Source of the DNA: Roseiarcus sp963829505
GTDB taxonomy: Bacteria; Pseudomonadota; Alphaproteobacteria; Rhizobiales; Beijerinckiaceae
DNA length: 64,000 nt
Assembly: GCA_963829505.1 (NCBI GenBank)
Contig: CAWHIL010000001.1
Coordinates: 1,674,001-1,738,000 of the forward strand
Reading direction: 5' to 3'
A model generated the notes under the pieces. That model was not told the DNA's origin, ran no database searches, and worked only from the letters and a program-made list of their open reading frames with translations. The position numbers were made by a program, and so were the translations under genes. Below are positions 27,833 through 35,353 of the stretch, piece after piece (the first letter of the stretch is position 1; every line of letters starts with the position of its first letter).

Positions 27833-29323
27833 TCACACGATCTTGACGTACTCGAAGTCGCCCGCCTGGCTGTTGATGCCGACGCGGGGCGGGGCGATCC
27901 ACGACGCGTACTTGCCGGGCTCGAGGCAGGGTCTCATGAGCGAGTCGATAAAGGCCATGTCTGCTTCGTTCGGCAGCCAGGCGCCGCTCTCGGCCTGCCA
28001 CCGCTCCTCGCTGAGAACCGCGCCGTCGGGGCCGATCCGCTTGCCGGCGAACTCGCCGATCCGGCGGTTGAAGCCCTTGTGCGGCTGGGCGAAGCGGAAG
28101 GCGATCCCCGCCTTCTCCACGACCTTGTTCCAGCGGTCGATCCCGCCCTGGCAGTCCTTGATGTAATCGTCGAGCAGACGGGCGTTGATGGCGCGGAGCG
28201 CCGGAACCTCCTCCGTGACGATCCGCCCCTCGACGACGCGCTCCACCGGATAGGTCGCCTCGGCCAGCACGTGATCGTCCTTGAGGCCCGCCTCGCCGAA
28301 GCGACCCTTGAGACCCGCGCTGAACGCCTCGGCGGCGTTCGAGGAGATCTCGCTGCCGAAGAGATCGCGCGTGACCGAGATATGGAAGTTCGCCTTGCGT
28401 TGAAGCAGCGGCAGGTCGACCACGCCGAGCTTACGAACCGCCTCGACATCGTTCGGATCGTGGATCCCGGCCTTCGCCATCGCGAGGCAGGTCGCCTCGA
28501 TCGTGCGCTGCACGCCCGTCTCGCCGACGAACATGTGATGCGCCTCTTCGGTCAGCATGAAGCGGCAGGTGCGCGACAGCGGGTCGAAGCCGCTTTCGGC
28601 GAGCGCCGCGAGCTGCATCTTGCCGTCGCGGTCGGTGAAGTAGGTGAACATGAAAAAGGACAGCCAGTCGGGCGTCCGCTCGTTGAAGGCGCCGAGGATA
28701 CGCGGATTGTCGGTCTGGCCGCTGCGCCGTTCGAGCAGCGCCTGCGCCTCCTCGCGGCCGTCCTTGCCGAAATATTTCACGAGCAGATAGACGATCGCCC
28801 AGAGATGGCGGCCCTCCTCGACATTGACCTGGAAGAGGTTGCGCATGTCGTAGAGGCTTGGCGCCGTCGCTCCGAGATAGCGCTGCTGTTCGACGGAGGC
28901 TGGCTCGGTGTCGCCCTGGACGACAAGCAGGCGGCGAAGCGTCGCGCGATATTCGCCCGGGACCTCCTGCCACGCCGGCTCCCCTTTATGTCGCCCGCAG
29001 GGGATCGTGCGGCCCTCGACCTTGGGCGCCAGCAGGACGCCCCAACGATAGTCGGGCATCTTGACGTAGCCGAACTTCGCCCAGCCGGTCGGATCGACGC
29101 CGACGGCAGTGCGCAGATAGACCTCGGAATTCTGGAAGCCCTCGGGGCCCATGTCCTGCCACCAGTCGAGATATTTCGGCCGCCACGCGTCGAGCGCGCG
29201 CTGAAGCTGCTTGTCCGATGCAAGCGCGACGTTGTTCGGAATGGCGCCGTCGTAGTCGATCTCGATGAAATGATCGCCGCGGACGGATTCCGGGGTCTCG
29301 GTCAGGGTGTCGTCGGAGGCCAT
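27833..29323 (-). CDS. boxB: benzoyl-CoA 2,3-epoxidase oxygenase subunit BoxB
   Basis: The 496-residue protein is the di-iron oxygenase that epoxidises benzoyl-CoA with electrons from BoxA. The two helix pairs with iron ligands are visible as EEGRH (169-173) and LTEEAHHMF (258-265). Other text (FIEIDYDGAIPNNVALASD, DNPRILGAFNERTPDWLSFF) is characteristic of BoxB. Length matches known BoxB (about 470-500). It is the last gene of the minus-strand order boxC - boxA - maoC-like - boxB, with a 127-base gap ahead of it that may hold its own promoter. Confidence 0.96.
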   Translation of the reverse strand: MASDDTLTETPESVRGDHFIEIDYDGAIPNNVALASDKQLQRALDAWRPKYLDWWQDMGPEGFQNSEVYLRTAVGVDPTGWAKFGYVKMPDYRWGVLLAPKVEGRTIPCGRHKGEPAWQEVPGEYRATLRRLLVVQGDTEPASVEQQRYLGATAPSLYDMRNLFQVNVEEGRHLWAIVYLLVKYFGKDGREEAQALLERRSGQTDNPRILGAFNERTPDWLSFFMFTYFTDRDGKMQLAALAESGFDPLSRTCRFMLTEEAHHMFVGETGVQRTIEATCLAMAKAGIHDPNDVEAVRKLGVVDLPLLQRKANFHISVTRDLFGSEISSNAAEAFSAGLKGRFGEAGLKDDHVLAEATYPVERVVEGRIVTEEVPALRAINARLLDDYIKDCQGGIDRWNKVVEKAGIAFRFAQPHKGFNRRIGEFAGKRIGPDGAVLSEERWQAESGAWLPNEADMAFIDSLMRPCLEPGKYASWIAPPRVGINSQAGDFEYVKIV

Positions 29324-29367
29324 GTTTCCTCGATGCCGGCGCGGGACGGGGGTCGCGTTCCGGGATG

Positions 29368-29394
29368 ATTGTAATTATGTTGCGCGTCTGTCAA
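29368..29394 (-). promoter_or_regulatory. possible boxB promoter
   Basis: On the minus strand TTGACA (29394-29389) is followed after 15 bases by TACAAT (29373-29368), 45 bases before the boxB ATG. Spacing is shorter than ideal, so this is tentative. The region is AT-rich and contains ATGCAGTATTATGCG, distantly like the BoxR-type palindromes. Confidence 0.3.
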
Positions 29395-29450
29395 GCCAAT
29401 ATGTATTTTCATGCTCATCGCGCCGCCAAACACAGCGGATACATGCAGTA

Positions 29451-29903
29451 TTATGCGTTTTTTAGACGTGGGCTGAGGTCGAAAAGGCTGGTCGCCTCGG
29501 ATTCCAGGACCTCCAGCCCGTGCTGGTTGAACATGCGCCAGCGCCAACGCAGGATGCCGAGGTCCGGCTGGCTCTTCGATCGCCGAATTTCGAGCACCTC
29601 GGCGCGCAGGGTGAGGCTGTCGCCCGGCCTCACCGGATGGGGCCACTTGATGTAGGCGACCCCGGGCGACGCGAAAAATTCCGAACCCTTGAGCACCCTG
29701 TCGACCGATAGCCGCATGGCGATCGAGCATGTGTGCCAGCCGCTGGCGATGATGCCGCCAAACGGCCCGTGGACGGCGGCGTTCCGGTCGACGTGGAACC
29801 ATTGCGGATCGTAGGCTTTGGCGAAGCGCTCGATCTCGTCCGCTTCGACCGTATAGGGGCCGGCCTCGATGATCTGGCCGGCATGGAACTCGTCGTATTT
29901 CAT
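29451..29903 (-). CDS. MaoC-like hotdog-fold protein in the box operon
   Basis: From the ATG at 29903 the product is 150 residues, MKYDEFHAGQIIEAGPYTVE and onward. It has the MaoC/R-hydratase core: FAKAYDPQWFHVDRNAA (Asp/His catalytic pair), GPFGGIIASGWHTCSIAMRL and HPVRPGDSLTLRAEV. MaoC proteins hydrate enoyl-CoAs or act as related CoA-binding domains. Here it sits between boxA and boxB, so a CoA intermediate of benzoyl-CoA breakdown is the likely ligand, though the standard pathway does not need one at this point. A ribosome binding site (TTGGAGAACCA) precedes the start. Confidence 0.85.
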   Translation of the reverse strand: MKYDEFHAGQIIEAGPYTVEADEIERFAKAYDPQWFHVDRNAAVHGPFGGIIASGWHTCSIAMRLSVDRVLKGSEFFASPGVAYIKWPHPVRPGDSLTLRAEVLEIRRSKSQPDLGILRWRWRMFNQHGLEVLESEATSLFDLSPRLKNA

Positions 29904-29918
29904 TGGTTCTCCAAGATA

Positions 29919-29973
29919 GCGAATAGTTATTGGCGAATAGCGAGTAGCCGCCACTCGCAATTCGCCATTCGCC
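29919..29973 (-). repeat. GCGAATGG-type palindromic repeat, copy 4
   Basis: GCGAATAGTTATTGGCGAATAG is followed by CACTCGCAATTCGCCATTCGCC. It lies between boxA and the MaoC-like gene, so it is transcribed in the box operon and could act as an RNA processing hairpin. Its relatives are in the rRNA operon spacers. Confidence 0.7.
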
Positions 29974-29977
29974 CATT

Positions 29978-31255
29978 TCAATAGGTCTCGAGATGCAGCC
30001 GGCCCTCGCGCTTGAGCGCGGGTCCGACGACGTTCCAGTCGAGGCCGGCCTCGCGCGCAATGTCGCGCAGCGCCAGCACCACGCCTTCCTCCATCGCCTT
30101 GAGCCCGCAGACATAGAAATAAGCGTTTGGATCGGCGATCAGCACGCCGAGGTCGGGACCCCGCGCCCGCATCAGGTCCTGCACGTAGCGCTTCGGCTGA
30201 CCCTCGGTGCGGCTGAAGGCGAAGTTGATGTCGATGAAGTCCTTGGGAAGATTGCCGAGCGGGCCGAAGTACGGCAATTCCTCCTTGGTGCGGGCGCCGA
30301 AGAAGAGCATGAGCTTGCCGCCCTCGAACTTGCCCGACTTGCGCAGGCGCCGGCGCCATTCGGTCATCGCCCGCATCGGCGCACTGCCGGTGCCGGTGCA
30401 GATCATCACGATCGCGCTCCTTGGATGGTTCGGCATGAGGAAGCTCGTCCCGAACGGGCCGGTGACGTTGACCGTGTCGCCGACGGCGAGGTCGCAGAGA
30501 TAGTTGCTGACGACGCCGCGGACCGGCCGACCCACGTGGTCCTCGAGCACGCGCTTCACGGTGAGCGAGACGTTGTTGTAGCCCGGCCGTTCGCCGTTGC
30601 GTGGGCTCGCGACCGAATATTGCCGCGGATGGCGCGGCCGCCCCTCGGCGTCGAGACCGGGCGGGACGATCCCGATCGACTGGCCCTCGAGCACCGGAAA
30701 CGGCATCGCTCCGAAATCGAGCACGATGTGGTGGGTGTCGTACTCCCGGCCGATCTCGGTGACGCGAACGTTGCCGGTCACGGTTGCGGTCACGAAGGGC
30801 GCCGCTGCGCGTGGCCCATAGAGATTGCCGTAGGGGTGCGCGGCCGACCACGGCGGGATGACGGCCGCATAGTCGGCGACGGCGAAGACGCCTTCGCCCT
30901 CGGCATCGGCGGCCGGGGCGGGCGGCTCGCCCGGAGCCTCGGGCGCGGAGACGCCGGCTGCGGAGAATTCCTCGGCGGTGAGTTCGCCGGGCAAGACGTC
31001 CCACGCAAACTGCGCCTCGACGCTGTACGCGCTGGCGCGCGGCACGACCCGCCAGTTGTCGATGCTGCCGGTGGGGCAGGGCGGAATGCAGGCCATGCAG
31101 AGGTTGCACTTCTCGGCGTCGACGACGTAGTTCCGCGCATCGTGGGTGACCGCGCCGACCGGGCAGGTCGTCTCGCAGGTGTTGCAGCGAATGCAGATTT
31201 CCGGGTCGATCAGATGCTGCCGGATGACCGCAGCGCCGATAGGCTCCATGCCCAT
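29978..31255 (-). CDS. boxA: benzoyl-CoA 2,3-epoxidase reductase subunit BoxA
   Basis: The 425-residue protein combines a ferredoxin part with two 4Fe-4S motifs, CIRCNTCETTCP (C21, C24, C27, C31) and CNLCMACIPPCP (C50, C53, C56, C60), and a flavin/NADPH reductase part from about residue 160. The reductase part has the FAD-binding RQYSVAS, the phosphate-binding GTGSAPMRAM and a FYVCGLKAMEEGV end. It passes electrons from NADPH to BoxB. A proline/alanine-rich linker separates the halves near residues 95-125. It is 31 bases downstream of boxC in one operon. Confidence 0.96.
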   Translation of the reverse strand: MGMEPIGAAVIRQHLIDPEICIRCNTCETTCPVGAVTHDARNYVVDAEKCNLCMACIPPCPTGSIDNWRVVPRASAYSVEAQFAWDVLPGELTAEEFSAAGVSAPEAPGEPPAPAADAEGEGVFAVADYAAVIPPWSAAHPYGNLYGPRAAAPFVTATVTGNVRVTEIGREYDTHHIVLDFGAMPFPVLEGQSIGIVPPGLDAEGRPRHPRQYSVASPRNGERPGYNNVSLTVKRVLEDHVGRPVRGVVSNYLCDLAVGDTVNVTGPFGTSFLMPNHPRSAIVMICTGTGSAPMRAMTEWRRRLRKSGKFEGGKLMLFFGARTKEELPYFGPLGNLPKDFIDINFAFSRTEGQPKRYVQDLMRARGPDLGVLIADPNAYFYVCGLKAMEEGVVLALRDIAREAGLDWNVVGPALKREGRLHLETY

Positions 31256-31286
31256 TCCTCCCGCCCGACGGCGCGCGCCCCGCGCC

Positions 31287-32939
31287 TTACACCCGGCTCC
31301 AGTCGAACGCCGCCCTCTCGCCCTTGCCGTAGACCTTGAGCGCCCCTTTCTCGCCGACGGCGTTCGGGCGCTGGAAGATCCAGTTCTGCCACGCCGAGAG
31401 GCGGCCGAAAACGCGGGTGAACAGGGTTTCGGGTCCGTCGAAGCGCAGGTTCGCCTCCATCGCGGTCAGGGCGTCGGGGTTCATGGACACGCGCTCCTCG
31501 ATCGCAAGCCGCACCTCGTCGGCCCAGTCGATGTCGTCGGGGGCGCTGGTGACGAGGCCGAGCGCCTGCGCCTCGGGCCCGGAAAGGAACGCGCCGAGGG
31601 TCGCCTTCGCTGCCTCGAGCGGCGGCGTCTCGTCATAGAAGCGGCGCCCGAGCCGGGTCTGGCCGGAGGCCATCGGATAATCGCCGAAGTTCAGCGCCGA
31701 GAGCGCGAGCCTCGGCGCGCGGGCGGGGGCGTCGGGGAGCGCAAGATGGTAGATGCGGTCGCAGGCGAGCGCGAGTTCGAGGAGCGAGCCGGCGAAGCAC
31801 GAGCCCTCGTCGATCAGCGCAAAGAGGCTGCGCGAGGTGACGTCGAGGCGGCTGAACGTGCGTCGCAGCCAGCCGATCGTCTCGCGGACGAGCCAGTGAC
31901 CTTCATGCGCCTTGAGGGTCGCGTCCACGGCAAGCGCGGCCGCCGGATCGCCCTCGGTCCGGATCAGCCAGACGCCGATGTCGAGTTCGTTGGTGCGCAT
32001 GGAGAGGATCGCGTCCTCGAGTTCGCGCGCCAGCGTCAGCGGATACCAGCCGGCCCCCGCGGCCTCGATCGCAAGGAGATCCGCGGGTTGCTCGCCTGCC
32101 GGTCCCTTGATGATAAAGGTCGCGGTACGCTGCGCCCGGTCGATGGCGACGGAGACATGGGCGTAGCGGAGCGCGTCCGGCTCGACCACCCGCTCGAGCG
32201 GGGCGAGCTCCACACCCTTCGCCTCCTGCGGCCGGTCGCTGCCGGCGGCGAGCTTCAGGGCCCGCTCGCGCACCGCATCGGCGAATTGGGCGGGCTTCGC
32301 GATCGCGTCGACGAGGCGCCACGCGACCGCCTTCTCTCCGCGCACGCCCTCGCTGGTCGTGCAGAAGACGTCGGCGAGGTCATGCCGGACGTGGCGCTTG
32401 TCGGTGAGACGGGTAAGGCCGCCCGTCCCGGGCAACACGCCCAGCAGCGGCACTTCCGGCAGACTGACGGCGCTCGACCTGTCGTCGATCAGGAGAATTT
32501 CGTCGCAGGCGAGGGCGAGCTCGTAGCCGCCTCCGGCGCACGAGCCGTTGACCGCGGCGAGGAACTTCAGCCCGCTGAATCTCGACGAATCCTCGAGTCC
32601 GTTGCGGGTCTCGTTGGTGAACTTGCAGAAATTCACTTTCCACGCGTGGCTCGAGACGCCGAGCATGAAGATGTTCGCGCCCGACGAGAAGACGCGGTCC
32701 CGGCCGCTGGTGATGACGACGGTCCGAACCTCGGGATGTTCGAACCGAATGCGGTTGACCGCGTCGTTGAGTTCGACGTCGACGCCGAGGTCATAGGAAT
32801 TGAGCTTGAGCTTGTATCCCGGGCGGATGCCGCCATCCTCGTCGAAGGCGGCGACGAGCGTCGCGACCGGGCCGTCGAACGCGAGCCTCCAGTGGCGATA
32901 GCGGTCGGGGGCGGTCTGGTAGTCAACCGGCTGGTTCAC
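31287..32939 (-). CDS. boxC: 2,3-epoxybenzoyl-CoA dihydrolase BoxC
   Basis: The 550-residue protein has two crotonase-like halves. The first carries TSGRDRVFSSGANIFMLG and NGSCAGGGYELALACDEILL (oxyanion hole and catalytic region), the second DEGSCFAGSLLELALACDR. BoxC hydrolyses the epoxide ring of 2,3-epoxybenzoyl-CoA to give an aliphatic semialdehyde CoA ester and formate. Length and wording match BoxC. It is first in the minus-strand operon; palindromes at 32955-32991 lie just upstream. BoxD, the next enzyme (aldehyde dehydrogenase), is not in the window. Confidence 0.96.
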   Translation of the reverse strand: MNQPVDYQTAPDRYRHWRLAFDGPVATLVAAFDEDGGIRPGYKLKLNSYDLGVDVELNDAVNRIRFEHPEVRTVVITSGRDRVFSSGANIFMLGVSSHAWKVNFCKFTNETRNGLEDSSRFSGLKFLAAVNGSCAGGGYELALACDEILLIDDRSSAVSLPEVPLLGVLPGTGGLTRLTDKRHVRHDLADVFCTTSEGVRGEKAVAWRLVDAIAKPAQFADAVRERALKLAAGSDRPQEAKGVELAPLERVVEPDALRYAHVSVAIDRAQRTATFIIKGPAGEQPADLLAIEAAGAGWYPLTLARELEDAILSMRTNELDIGVWLIRTEGDPAAALAVDATLKAHEGHWLVRETIGWLRRTFSRLDVTSRSLFALIDEGSCFAGSLLELALACDRIYHLALPDAPARAPRLALSALNFGDYPMASGQTRLGRRFYDETPPLEAAKATLGAFLSGPEAQALGLVTSAPDDIDWADEVRLAIEERVSMNPDALTAMEANLRFDGPETLFTRVFGRLSAWQNWIFQRPNAVGEKGALKVYGKGERAAFDWSRV

Positions 32940-32954
32940 GGGCGCTCCTCGACA

Positions 32955-32991
32955 GGCAATTTAGTGCCAATTCAAGAATGCACGATAGTGC
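32955..32991 (-). promoter_or_regulatory. putative BoxR operators ahead of boxC
   Basis: GCACGATAGTGC (32980-32991) and GGCAATTTAGTGCC (32955-32968) are imperfect palindromes within 52 bases of the boxC start. The first differs by one base from the perfect palindrome at the boxR/ligase promoter. BoxR/BzdR-type repressors bind TGCA-containing inverted repeats, so these are likely sites. Confidence 0.55.
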
Positions 32992-33097
32992 GTAATCAGT
33001 GTGCGGGCAAGCTCGGCCGGACAAGTCAATGGCGCCAAGGGTTGACTGGCAACGCGGAAGTCTCAATCGTTAGGAAATCGTGGGAACACACACGGGA

Positions 33098-33222
33098 CCT
33101 CGTCCTGAGGCGCCCCGAAGGGGCCTCGAAGGACGTTCCAGAGGGTTCATGCGGCGGTGCGAACGCGATCTGGAGCATCCTTCGATCCCCTTTGCTTTCG
33201 CGAAGGGCGCCTCAGGATGAGG
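33098..33222 (+). repeat. CCTCGTCCTGAGG-type palindromic repeat, copy 1
   Basis: CCTCGTCCTGAGGCGCCCCG at one end is answered by GGGCGCCTCAGGATGAGG at the other, with internal TCGAAGGACGTTCCAG. This is a recognisable intergenic repeat of Hyphomicrobiales. It accounts for about a third of the 357-base gap between boxC and the next gene (32940-33296); the rest holds the boxC operator region. Confidence 0.75.
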
Positions 33223-33296
33223 TTCAGTGAGGATAAGGACGTTAACCATTCAGGATCTTGCTCTGGGTTGATTGACGCGCGACGAATGAGAACCGC

Positions 33297-33734
33297 TCAG
33301 GCCACCGCGCGGATTTCGGCTCGGCAGGTCGTCGCGAACCCGTCGATGACGTTGGCGTCCTTGTCGTCCATCATCGCGCGCACGTCCGCCTCGCCCCGTT
33401 TCGGCCCCAACGACAGATCGACGACGAACTTGAGCGCCTTCTCCGCCGCCTCGACGACAGGCTCGGACGCCATGAGGCCAATTCGGCCCCTCAGGGCGAA
33501 AGCACTGGCGGTGCGGTCGAAATCGACCAATTCCGATCGGATCGCGGCGGCATAGAGAACAGCGAGTTCGTCCATGTAGCGGCCATAGAGGTCGTACCGG
33601 GCGGCCCGTTCGGCAGCGATCCGGGCGGTGCGCGCCTGCGAGGTCGTGGTGAGCCACGTGGCGGCGAGCGAGGTCGCTCCGCCGATGACCGCGCCCGCGA
33701 GGCCGGCGACCGTCGAGAGCGTGGCGGCGTCCAT
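33297..33734 (-). CDS. hypothetical protein with N-terminal membrane segment
   Basis: From the ATG at 33734 (AGGGGGA in front) the protein is 145 residues. It begins MDAATLSTVAGLAGAVIGGA, a glycine/alanine-rich membrane segment up to about residue 27, followed by a helical region rich in Arg and Ala. I do not recognise a family. It lies between boxC and boxR on the same strand but has no evident link with aromatic metabolism. A longer frame starting at 33794 adds an unlikely N-terminus. Confidence 0.65.
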   Translation of the reverse strand: MDAATLSTVAGLAGAVIGGATSLAATWLTTTSQARTARIAAERAARYDLYGRYMDELAVLYAAAIRSELVDFDRTASAFALRGRIGLMASEPVVEAAEKALKFVVDLSLGPKRGEADVRAMMDDKDANVIDGFATTCRAEIRAVA

Positions 33735-33816
33735 GATTTCCCCCTCTGTCGCGGCAGAGCCGCAGCCGTCGTAGCCGCCGCTGCATGATCGCACAGCCGC
33801 GGCTGGTCCGCATGCC

Positions 33817-34767
33817 TCAGACGGGCATGTTCAGCGCCCCGCGCACCTCGTTGCGCAAAATCCGGAACGTCTCGACCAGCGGTTGTGCGCTCGTGTCGAG
33901 CTTGAGATCGGCCTTGGAATAGAATGGAGCGCGGCCGGCGAGGATCGACCTCAGGTCCGCCATCGCCTCCGCGTTCCCCCCCATCGGCCGCAGGTCGCCC
34001 TGGGCTGCGACCCGCGCCATGTGGTCCTCCGGATCGGCTTGGAGCCACACCGTCGTGCAGTGTTGAAGGAGAAGGTTGAAGCTGACGAGGTCGGACACCA
34101 TGCCGCCGGCGGTCGCGATGACCGCCTCCGGATAGATTTGCACGGCCTCCTCGAGGGCGCGGCGCTCGTAGCGGCGGTAGGCGTTCTGCCCATAGAGGCC
34201 GAGGATCTCGGAGGTCGAGCAGCCGGCGGTCTTCTCGATCTCGCGGGTGAGTTCGACGAACGGGAAATCGAGGTCCTCCGCCAGCATCTGTCCGAGCGTC
34301 GACTTTCCGGCCCCCCGCAGGCCGATGAGCGCCACGCGCGACGAACGGGCGCGGCTCTTGCCGTCCTCGAGCCCCGCCCCGATGAGTTCGCCGACGGCGA
34401 GGCGTGCGCGCCTGAGCGTCGCTTCGTCGCGGTCCTCGAGCATGTCCCGGATGAGCAGCCACTCCGGCGACCGGGTCGTCACATCGCCGAGGAGTTCCGC
34501 GAACGAGCAGTGGAGGGCCCTCGTCACCTGCAAAAGGACGAGGATCGAAGCGTTGCCGACGCCATATTCGAGGTTCGCGAGGTGGCGCTCGGAGACGTCG
34601 GTCGCCTGGGCGAGCGTCTTTCGCGTCATGCCCCGCCGGGCGCGTAACGCGCGCACCCGCTCCCCGAGCGCGATGAGGAACGGGTCGCGCCGTTCGACCG
34701 CGCCCGCCTCGCTCACGGGGGCCTCGGATAGCCCGCTTGGATCTGATGGCACTATAGTGCTTGACAT
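33817..34767 (-). CDS. boxR: BoxR/BzdR-type regulator (HTH plus shikimate-kinase-like domain)
   Basis: The 316-residue protein joins an XRE-type helix-turn-helix (about residues 34-90: ERVRALRARRGMTRKTLAQA) to a shikimate-kinase-like domain with Walker A GLRGAGKS (149-156) and IATAGGMVSDLVSF. This domain pair is specific to BzdR/BoxR regulators, which bind benzoyl-CoA through the kinase-like part and repress benzoate genes. It faces away from the ligase operon. A perfect palindrome lies inside its own first codons, so a start further in, at the GTG of codon 6, is possible. Confidence 0.94.
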   Translation of the reverse strand: MSSTIVPSDPSGLSEAPVSEAGAVERRDPFLIALGERVRALRARRGMTRKTLAQATDVSERHLANLEYGVGNASILVLLQVTRALHCSFAELLGDVTTRSPEWLLIRDMLEDRDEATLRRARLAVGELIGAGLEDGKSRARSSRVALIGLRGAGKSTLGQMLAEDLDFPFVELTREIEKTAGCSTSEILGLYGQNAYRRYERRALEEAVQIYPEAVIATAGGMVSDLVSFNLLLQHCTTVWLQADPEDHMARVAAQGDLRPMGGNAEAMADLRSILAGRAPFYSKADLKLDTSAQPLVETFRILRNEVRGALNMPV

Positions 34768-34789
34768 GAAAAGGGCAGGCCCATAACAG
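34749..34789 (+). promoter_or_regulatory. promoter and BoxR operator for the benzoate-CoA ligase operon
   Basis: The perfect 12-base palindrome GCACTATAGTGC (34749-34760) is immediately followed by TTGACA (34761-34766), a 17-base spacer and TAACAG (34784-34789). This is a near-consensus promoter reading toward the DUF4863 and ligase genes. The palindrome overlaps codons 3-6 of boxR on the other strand, so BoxR could control both directions. Confidence 0.7.
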
Positions 34790-34851
34790 ATCTAACAGGC
34801 ATCATATTGCATTGGCCCTATCGCGGGCAAGTGCGCCCAGGCGCGGGACCC

Positions 34852-35319
34852 ATGACCCAGGCATCAGACCCGATGCGCGTGAGCATCGCAGCGCTCGCGC
34901 AAAGCCTCGCCGGCCGCCCGCTCGACGGCGATCTCGAGGCGTGGCTCAATCGCGAGCATGGGGTCGGCAGCGCGACCTATGCGGCGCTGAAGGCGCATTG
35001 CATCGCTGGCGAGTCCGCGGGATGGATCTGCGCGCGCAAGTCGGACGGGGTCCGCTACGGACGGGTCTTCAAGCCCGCGCCGGATCTCTCCGGCTTCTCG
35101 GTCGATGTCGTCGACATGGACACCATCGCCGGGCCCCATCATGTGCATCCGAACGGCGAAATCGATTGCGTCATGCCGGTCGCGGGCGAGGCCCTGTTCG
35201 ACGGACGGCCGGCCGGATGGGTCGTCTACCCGCCCGGCAGCGCCCACAGGCCGACCGTCAGCGGCGGTCGCGCTTTCGTGCTTTACCTGTTGCCGGAAGG
35301 AAAGATCCGGTTCACCTGA
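34852..35319 (+). CDS. DUF4863 family protein of the box cluster
   Basis: From the ATG at 34852 the protein is 155 residues and has the text SGFSVDVVDMDTIAGPHHVH, GEIDCVMPVAGEALFDGRPA and VVYPPGSAHRPTVSGGRAFV. I recognise it as the DUF4863 / 4-hydroxylaminobenzoate lyase-like family. The His-rich beta-barrel segment (GPHHVHPNGE) suggests a cupin-type metal site. In box clusters it occurs next to benzoate-CoA ligase; the role is not settled. It begins the operon that continues with the ligase 34 bases later. Confidence 0.8.
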   Translation: MTQASDPMRVSIAALAQSLAGRPLDGDLEAWLNREHGVGSATYAALKAHCIAGESAGWICARKSDGVRYGRVFKPAPDLSGFSVDVVDMDTIAGPHHVHPNGEIDCVMPVAGEALFDGRPAGWVVYPPGSAHRPTVSGGRAFVLYLLPEGKIRFT

Positions 35320-35353
35320 GTCCGGGCGTAAGCAGTCGGGGAGGGAACAAGGG

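Noticed and set aside
35105..35353. Extended N-terminus for benzoate-CoA ligase
   Set aside because: It runs in another frame over the DUF4863 gene and lacks ligase similarity; the ATG at 35354 has a ribosome binding site.
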